Assembly (NCBI GenBank): GCA_900763245.1
Contig: CAAFJQ010000164.1
Coordinates: 1 to 11,100 of the forward strand
Length of the DNA: 11,100 nucleotides
Direction of reading: 5' to 3'
DNA from: Bacilli bacterium
GTDB lineage: Bacteria > Bacillota_I > Bacilli_A > RFN20 > CAG-288
The position numbers and the translations under genes were made by a program. Under the pieces are notes generated by a model. It was not told where the DNA came from, did no database searches, and saw only the letters and a list, made by a program, of their open reading frames with translations. Below are positions 6,588 to 11,100 of this stretch, piece after piece (position 1 is the first letter of the stretch; the number at the start of each line of letters is the position of its first letter).

Positions 6588-7031
6588 TCAATACAAACGA
6601 TCGCACTCTTTTACAAGATTCTGATTCAGTTCCATCGCTTTATCGCAATAGCCCTGAAGCTCATTGATCTTGCTGACATAGACTGCAATCTCTTCTGTTG
6701 CAATCTGATTGGCGTTGTCAAGATAGAAAGCAGAGACAATATAGTCTCTTTTTTTCAGAACAAATGTGAGTTTCTGATAATCCTTCAAAGAGAGACCTTT
6801 GTTCTCTAAGAAAGAAAGAATCTCATCGCTTCCTTTGAAAGTGAACTGCTGAATCAGTTCTTTTGCTTTGTTCTCTGCAACAACAAAGCCGGCATCGCTT
6901 TGCTCCGTATAGGCATTTTCTCTGTTCTTATTATCAAGAAGGCAAATAAAACGAAACGCGTTCTTCAATGTGAACTGAGAGAGCTGGATGAAATTACCGG
7001 TGAGATAGGTGATTTTTTCCAAATATGTCAT
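6588..7031 (-). CDS. hypothetical 147-residue soluble protein
   Basis: I do not recognise this protein. It is mostly helical in character, rich in Lys, Glu, Asn and Leu, with no signal peptide, clear transmembrane segment or metal motif. Cysteines are at 30, 129 and 143 only. A mildly hydrophobic, aromatic-rich N-terminus (about 6-32) is followed by charged helices. The C-terminal third (about 110-147) could form a coiled helix. The start is supported by AAGGAG about eight bases before the ATG at 7031. An overlapping out-of-frame ATG at 7038 sits too close to that site. The gene begins only about 20 bases past the rpmF terminator, and no convincing promoter was seen in front of it, so it may depend on read-through. 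Codon use looks like that of its neighbours, so I take it as real. Confidence 0.7.
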   Translation of the reverse strand: MTYLEKITYLTGNFIQLSQFTLKNAFRFICLLDNKNRENAYTEQSDAGFVVAENKAKELIQQFTFKGSDEILSFLENKGLSLKDYQKLTFVLKKRDYIVSAFYLDNANQIATEEIAVYVSKINELQGYCDKAMELNQNLVKECDRLY

Positions 7032-7051
7032 ATGTCATTCTCCTTTTAGCG

Positions 7052-7078
7052 AAAAAAGCCCACGAAAGGTGGGCTTTT
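7052..7078 (-). terminator. intrinsic terminator after rpmF
   Basis: A perfect 10-bp stem pairs AAAAGCCCAC (7054-7063) with GTGGGCTTTT (7069-7078) around a 5-base loop. On the minus strand the stem runs into six Ts, a textbook intrinsic terminator about 25 bases after the rpmF stop. The A-rich flank would also give Us on the plus strand, so it may be bidirectional, but no plus-strand gene needs it. Confidence 0.88.
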
Positions 7079-7103
7079 CAAATCTAACAGACAGGGGTTG
7101 AAG

Positions 7104-7289
7104 TTATTCAGCTTCCTTGACGTCTTTGACCTTCTTGCCGTTGTAGAAACCGCAATTAGGGCAGACATGATGAGGTCTGATCTGAGCTCCGCAGTTGCTG
7201 CACGGAACAGTATTAACAGCCTTCAAGGCGGTGTTTTGTCTCACCTGGCCCTGTTTAGCATGGCCTCTTCTTCTAGTCGGTACTGCCAT
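7104..7289 (-). CDS. rpmF: 50S ribosomal protein L32
   Basis: This is a structural protein of the large ribosomal subunit, 61 residues long, the usual size. The N-terminus MAVPTRRRGHAKQGQ is the L32 signature: basic and Arg/His rich. A zinc ribbon follows as CSNC (30-33) and CPNC (43-46), so this is the zinc-binding form rather than a cysteine-less paralogue. The C-terminus is acidic. GGAGG (7298-7302) lies eight bases before the ATG. The gene is a monocistronic unit with its own promoter and a strong terminator. The fatty-acid genes often found beside rpmF in other bacteria are absent, as is a DUF177/YceD gene immediately upstream. Confidence 0.97.
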   Translation of the reverse strand: MAVPTRRRGHAKQGQVRQNTALKAVNTVPCSNCGAQIRPHHVCPNCGFYNGKKVKDVKEAE

Positions 7290-7344
7290 ATTCGTATCCT
7301 CCGTTTCTGATTATTACGCGATAAATGCTTTAAACGCATGGTTT

Positions 7345-7373
7345 ATTATATAGCCAAGGCGCTCTAAAGTAAA
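7345..7373 (-). promoter_or_regulatory. promoter of rpmF
   Basis: On the minus strand TTTACT (7373-7368; 4 of 6 to TTGACA) and a perfect TATAAT (7350-7345) are separated by 17 bases. Transcription should start near 7338, giving a leader of roughly 50 bases. An A/T-rich stretch just upstream (AAATTTTTG, about 7382-7374) could serve as an UP element. The leader contains an imperfect dyad, ATGC...GCAT, that is too short to call a regulator. Confidence 0.72.
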
Positions 7374-7396
7374 CAAAAATTTGGTTTTTAGGAATA

Positions 7397-7431
7397 GGAA
7401 ATAAGAAAAGAAAACCGCTTTCCTTATTTCC
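7397..7431 (-). terminator. hairpin overlapping the glgA stop codon, probable terminator
   Basis: A 14-bp stem pairs 7397-7410 with 7418-7431 around a 7-base loop. Its only non-Watson-Crick pair is a G-U wobble in the minus-strand RNA. The 5' arm of the RNA contains the last codons and the TAA stop of glgA (7426-7424). The stem is mostly A-U, and the U-rich stretch (AUUUUUGUUU) comes about 16 bases later rather than directly after it. It may therefore be an imperfect terminator or an RNA 3'-end stabiliser. Confidence 0.5.
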
Positions 7432-8830
7432 AGTCGATAGAATGATACAAAGCGAGGTATTCTTTTGCGGATTTTTTCCAGGAATAATCGCCCCTCATAC
7501 CATTTTGAATCATCGAATCAAGTCTGTTCTGATGATACAGAGAACAGGCCGTAAAGAAAGAATTGAGACAACCGAAGTAGTCATTGTTGGAGAACACAAA
7601 ACCAGTCGCGTCCTTTCCGACAGAGACATCTTTGACAGTATCATTGAGTCCGCCGACATTGCTGACGATCGGAAGCGTTCCATAGCGCATGGAAATCATC
7701 TGGCTGGTTCCGCACGGCTCAAAATAGCTGGGCATCAAGAAGAAGTCACTTGCCGCATAAAGAAGATGGGCAAGATTCTCATCATAGCGTTTGACGAAGT
7801 AAACATTACGATAGCGAAGAGCTTTCGCTAAGAACTCATCCTCCATCTCACCTGTTCCGATGACGACAAGTCTTGCATTGTGTTCTTCCAGATGCGGGAA
7901 GAGATCAAGGATTCTTTCAACGCCTTTCTGAGAGGAAAGACGAGTGATGGCCGAGAAAAGCGGACCAGAGAAGTTCTCATCGATTCCAAGAGTGCGAAGA
8001 AGAGCTTTCTTGTTCTCTTTCTTGCCTTCACGATAATCCTCGATAGAATAATGTCTTGCTAAAAGCTTATCGGTTCTAGGATCCCATAATTCCGTATCAA
8101 GACCATTGACAATACCAGAGAAATCATAATGTCTGCACCAATCGATGATGGCACCGATTCCACCGAATCCCGTATGGTCGTTGATCAGCTCCTGAGCGTG
8201 GGTCTTGCTGACCGTATTGATCTTATCAGCAGACATGATGCCGGTTTTGAGATAGTTGAAGGAATCTCCAAGTCTCACATAGCCGGAATCATAATAGCCG
8301 GTGGAGAAATTGAAATAATCATAGAGGTCCTGTCTCGTCGCCCAGCCCTGATAGGCAGGGTTATGAATGGTCAAAACTGTCTTGATGGATTTCGGATTAT
8401 AGCTTAAAAGCAGGGGAAGGACAGCGGTCTGCCAGTCGTTGCAATGGACGACATCGTATTCATTATGTCTTGTCAGGAATGTATTGACTGCCATGACAAA
8501 GCAGGCAAATCTTTCCTTGTCATCACCATAGCCGTACATATTGTCTCTGTCAAAGCGGTCCATGGCGAGGAAATAGAAGGGGACACCTTCATATTCCATT
8601 TTGAAGACTCCGCATCCCTGCGTTCTCCAGGACATCTTGAAATCAAACTGATCATAGAACCCCTGCATGACTTCCGGGAACTTGTCGCGGATTTGCTTGT
8701 ACAGTGGCATGATAACAGAAACATCTTCTCCTAAGTTGTGCAAAGCTTTTGAATAAGAACAGATGAAATCACCTAAACCACCCGACTTTGCAAAAGGAAG
8801 TGATTCACTAGTGACAAGAAGGATTTTCAT
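7424..8830 (-). CDS. glgA: glycogen synthase (ADP-glucose:glucan 4-alpha-glucosyltransferase)
   Basis: GlgA elongates alpha-1,4-glucan from ADP-glucose in the cytoplasm. At 468 residues it has the normal length of a bacterial GT5 enzyme with two Rossmann domains. The N-terminal ADP-glucose site KSGGLGD (15-21), VVHCNDWQTA (127-136), TIHNPAYQG (154-162) and VNGLDTELWDP (241-251) are present. The C-terminal E-x7-E-type region begins at EPCGTSQMISMRYG (371-384) and continues into the conserved GGLNDTV (393-399). The usual second-domain start also appears as AITRLSSQKG (294-303). The ATG shares one base with the glgD stop (TAATG), with AAAGGAG ten bases upstream, so translation is coupled. It is the last gene of the visible glgC-glgD-glgA unit. 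Confidence 0.96.
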   Translation of the reverse strand: MKILLVTSESLPFAKSGGLGDFICSYSKALHNLGEDVSVIMPLYKQIRDKFPEVMQGFYDQFDFKMSWRTQGCGVFKMEYEGVPFYFLAMDRFDRDNMYGYGDDKERFACFVMAVNTFLTRHNEYDVVHCNDWQTAVLPLLLSYNPKSIKTVLTIHNPAYQGWATRQDLYDYFNFSTGYYDSGYVRLGDSFNYLKTGIMSADKINTVSKTHAQELINDHTGFGGIGAIIDWCRHYDFSGIVNGLDTELWDPRTDKLLARHYSIEDYREGKKENKKALLRTLGIDENFSGPLFSAITRLSSQKGVERILDLFPHLEEHNARLVVIGTGEMEDEFLAKALRYRNVYFVKRYDENLAHLLYAASDFFLMPSYFEPCGTSQMISMRYGTLPIVSNVGGLNDTVKDVSVGKDATGFVFSNNDYFGCLNSFFTACSLYHQNRLDSMIQNGMRGDYSWKKSAKEYLALYHSIDWK

Positions 8831-9948
8831 TAGATAATGTCTCCTTTTTTCACGTAGATAGGATCCTCTAAGGTTCCTACAAGCTCGTTGATGTGAATGA
8901 CTTTTGCATCGCGATCGACAATGGCGTTTTCAATATGCGTATTCTCGCCGATGAGACAGCCGCTGGAGATGATGCTATTCTTGATGACTGCGCCTTTCTT
9001 GACAACGACATTACGTCCTAAGATAGAGTTCATGACCGTGCCCTGAACATCACAGCCGTTAGCAAGATCGGAGTTTCTGATAACTGCATCGTTTCTGTAT
9101 AAGGTCGGAGGGGTATCATAGGTTCTTGTGTGAATCGGCCAGTTCTCTTTGAAGAGAGAATGGAAGACATCGTCATCAAGAAGTTCAAGAGAATACTGAA
9201 GAAGGTGACTTAAAGAATCATAGCAGCGGACATATCCTTTGACTTCGACAGCGCGGATGAGAACAGATGCAGAGAGATAGCTTAGAACATCGCTGAGGTT
9301 GAAGAAGGAAGACGTGCCGGAGGCATATTCCATCAAAGATTCCAACATCGGATAATCCAAAATGATGCTGCCTAAAGAAATATTGCCTTCATCGCTGTCG
9401 CCGCGATTAATCTCCAATCCACGGACTTTGCCGCGAGGAGAGATATCGACCTTCTTCTGATTGATGAAGGAAGTCTTCAGTCCCTTTTCGATATGAGTAT
9501 AAAGAAGCGAGATACGATTGCCGGAAGCGATATGCTCTTCCAACAGCTTCTTATAGTCAACTTCATAAACCATATGCGGGGAAGCGATGATGACATAATC
9601 AGGATGCTGTGCCTTCAAAAACTCCATGTTTTCAAAAAGGCACGCAACATCAGTATTGTATCCAGGATTTGCAATATTGGGTTCATCAAAGAGAATGGAA
9701 AAATCACCAATCTTCGTATTGCTGATCCAGCTTCTTCCGTTTCCGACATGTTTGGACAAGGAACGGATATGATTCTGGCAGAGAATGCCCATCGAAGGAA
9801 TTTCGGAATTGAGGAAGTTGGAAAGCGGGAAATCGACAAAGGAATATCTTCCTAAGAAAGTAGTAGAAGCAAGCGAACGGTTCTGCGTCAGAGGACCAAA
9901 ACCCGGATTGTTGAAGCAATCGACTAAACCAAGTACTTTGTATGCCAT
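8830..9948 (-). CDS. glgD: GlgD, non-catalytic subunit of ADP-glucose pyrophosphorylase
   Basis: GlgD pairs with GlgC in Firmicutes; in characterised species it has little or no activity alone and modifies the activity of the GlgC/GlgD heteromer. The 372 residues match GlgC in length and layout: a nucleotidyltransferase-like domain, then left-handed beta-helix repeats (about 290-360, for example NSILGRNVVVKKGAVIKNS). The catalytic features are gone. The N-terminal GGRGTRL of GlgC is replaced by DCFNNPGFGPL (10-20), and the catalytic Asp of SGDHIYKMD is replaced in SPHMVYEVD (123-131). RYSFVDFPLSNFLNS (34-48) still mirrors the GlgC stretch. AGGAG, formed across the glgC stop codon, lies about eight bases before the ATG. 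The gap to glgC is 11 bases. Confidence 0.94.
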   Translation of the reverse strand: MAYKVLGLVDCFNNPGFGPLTQNRSLASTTFLGRYSFVDFPLSNFLNSEIPSMGILCQNHIRSLSKHVGNGRSWISNTKIGDFSILFDEPNIANPGYNTDVACLFENMEFLKAQHPDYVIIASPHMVYEVDYKKLLEEHIASGNRISLLYTHIEKGLKTSFINQKKVDISPRGKVRGLEINRGDSDEGNISLGSIILDYPMLESLMEYASGTSSFFNLSDVLSYLSASVLIRAVEVKGYVRCYDSLSHLLQYSLELLDDDVFHSLFKENWPIHTRTYDTPPTLYRNDAVIRNSDLANGCDVQGTVMNSILGRNVVVKKGAVIKNSIISSGCLIGENTHIENAIVDRDAKVIHINELVGTLEDPIYVKKGDII

Positions 9949-9959
9949 AATTTTGTCTC

Positions 9960-11081
9960 CTATTCCTCAACGACATTGACCAAAACGACCTCTTCTCTTG
10001 TACCGATCTGGTCCTTATCAATGACAGTGTTTCCGCCAACGAGCGCATAATCAAGTGTGACGCCTTTTTTGATCACAGCGCCAGGTAAAATAACAGAGTT
10101 TTGAACATGTGTTCCCTCTTCGATGACAACATCGCCGCATATGACGGAATGTCTGACTTCACCGCGGACGACAGCACCCTGGTTGATGACAGCATCCTTG
10201 ACATCAGCACTCGAAGAGATGAACTGCGGCCTTGTGGAACAATCCGCAGAATAGATTTTGAAATCAGAAGAGAAGATATGAAGTTCACAGTTAGGATCAA
10301 GCAAGTCCATATTCGCTTCCCATAAAGAATGAACTGTTCCGACATCTTTCCAGTATCCTTTGAAAGGATAGGCAAAGAGTCTCTTTCCCTGATCCAATAA
10401 AGCAGGAAGGATGTTTTTGCCGAAGTCATGGCTGGATTTCTCATTCTTGGCATCTTTAAGAAGTGCTTTTCTCAAAAGCGGATAAGAGAAGATATAGATA
10501 CCCATAGAAGCGTAATCGCTCTTTGGTTTCTTCGGCTTCTCCTGGAATTCCGTAATCTGGTTATTATTGTCAGTGACGACAATACCGAAACGCGGCGCCT
10601 CTTCCATCGGAACACGAATACAGGCGATGGTGACATCAGCGCTGTTTTCCTTGTGGAAAGCAAGCATTTCGGAATAGTCCATCTTATAGATGTGATCGCC
10701 GGAAAGAATTACGACATATTCGCATTTAGTCTTATCAAGCCAGTCGATATTCTGATAGATGGCATCAGCCGTTCCAGAATACCAATTTGCACCATTCGGT
10801 GTCTCTCTTGGAGGAAGAATAGATGCCAAAGCATTTGTACCATTCAGACCCCAATTACGACCGCTTCCGATATAATTGTTCAACGTGCTTGACTCATACT
10901 GAGTAAGAACGCCGACCGTATGGATTCCAGAATTGGCAACGCTGCTTAATGGAAAGTCGATAATCCTATACTTTCCACCAAAATAGACAGCCGGTTTTGC
11001 AATCGTGCTTGTCAATGACTTCAATCGTGTGCCTCTGCCGCCTGCAAGAATCATCGCTACCATTTCTACGTTGTTTGGCAT
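9960..11081 (-). CDS. glgC: glucose-1-phosphate adenylyltransferase (ADP-glucose pyrophosphorylase), catalytic subunit
   Basis: GlgC makes ADP-glucose from ATP and glucose 1-phosphate, the committed step of bacterial glycogen synthesis. It has 373 residues, typical of Firmicute GlgC and shorter than the enterobacterial form. The catalytic features are intact: GGRGTRL (14-20), KYRIIDFPLS (37-46), the catalytic Asp129 in SGDHIYKMDY (127-136), the sugar-phosphate site FQEKP (179-183) and YWKDVGT (243-249). C-terminal hexapeptide repeats (about 290-355) form the beta-helix. GGGAGG lies about five bases before the ATG. Only 19 bases remain upstream in the window, so promoter and any preceding glgB cannot be seen. 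Activity is probably tuned by GlgD and metabolites, judging from relatives. Confidence 0.97.
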   Translation of the reverse strand: MPNNVEMVAMILAGGRGTRLKSLTSTIAKPAVYFGGKYRIIDFPLSSVANSGIHTVGVLTQYESSTLNNYIGSGRNWGLNGTNALASILPPRETPNGANWYSGTADAIYQNIDWLDKTKCEYVVILSGDHIYKMDYSEMLAFHKENSADVTIACIRVPMEEAPRFGIVVTDNNNQITEFQEKPKKPKSDYASMGIYIFSYPLLRKALLKDAKNEKSSHDFGKNILPALLDQGKRLFAYPFKGYWKDVGTVHSLWEANMDLLDPNCELHIFSSDFKIYSADCSTRPQFISSSADVKDAVINQGAVVRGEVRHSVICGDVVIEEGTHVQNSVILPGAVIKKGVTLDYALVGGNTVIDKDQIGTREEVVLVNVVEE

Positions 11082-11100
11082 GTTGACCTCCCTCTGCCAT

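Noticed and set aside
8830..9948. Reading GlgD as a second active ADP-glucose pyrophosphorylase or as a decayed glgC copy
   Set aside because: The loss of GGRGTRL and of the catalytic Asp is the known condition of the Firmicute GlgD subunit, so it is not a novel defect.
10428..10892. Open plus-strand frame of 154 codons over glgC
   Set aside because: It is antisense to the catalytic core of GlgC, and its translation shows no family features.
1..11100. CRISPR array, insertion sequence, tRNA, rRNA, riboswitch or defence island
   Set aside because: Reading through the window showed no regularly spaced repeats, terminal inverted repeats, transposase, cloverleaf or known riboswitch pattern. The region is essentially housekeeping.

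Overview
This window comes from a low-to-moderate GC, Firmicutes-like bacterium. The gene order rsmB-rlmN-prpC/stp-prkC-rsgA-rpe is the classic Bacillota order. A glgC-glgD-glgA cluster with a separate GlgD subunit is also a Bacillota trait. Several genes end in TGA and their proteins have normal lengths, so TGA is a true stop and the code is not the mycoplasma one. A kinase without PASTA repeats and a degenerate RsmB suggest a reduced lineage near Erysipelotrichia or the RF39/Acholeplasma-like groups. The exact placement is inference only.

Every complete gene lies on the minus strand, so transcription runs from right to left. At the right (11081-7424) is a glycogen-synthesis block: glgC (ADP-glucose pyrophosphorylase), glgD (its non-catalytic partner) and glgA (glycogen synthase). 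The genes are nearly contiguous, and a hairpin that includes the glgA stop codon follows. glgB and glgP are not in view. Next comes rpmF (ribosomal protein L32, four-cysteine zinc type) with its own TATAAT promoter and a strong intrinsic terminator. A small 147-residue protein of unknown function follows.

From about 6583 down to 276 runs one very compact operon that starts at a TATAAT promoter squeezed behind the small gene. It encodes an RsmB-like protein, RlmN, a PP2C phosphatase, a PrkC-type Ser/Thr kinase, the ribosome-assembly GTPase RsgA, ribulose-5-phosphate 3-epimerase and a six-helix membrane protein of unknown function. Most junctions are overlaps of 4 to 19 bases; the exception is the phosphatase-kinase junction, with a 2-base gap. 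The themes are ribosome and tRNA modification or maturation, reversible Ser/Thr phosphorylation and central carbon metabolism. A long hairpin ends the operon. The left 200 bases carry a plus-strand terminator and probably the tail of a convergent gene.

The most notable observation is the RsmB-position protein. It keeps the recognisable order and spacing of the RsmB fold, but it has lost the SAM-binding glycine motif and both active-site cysteines. It therefore looks like an intact-length pseudo-methyltransferase. No CRISPR array, mobile element, tRNA, rRNA or defence system was seen.
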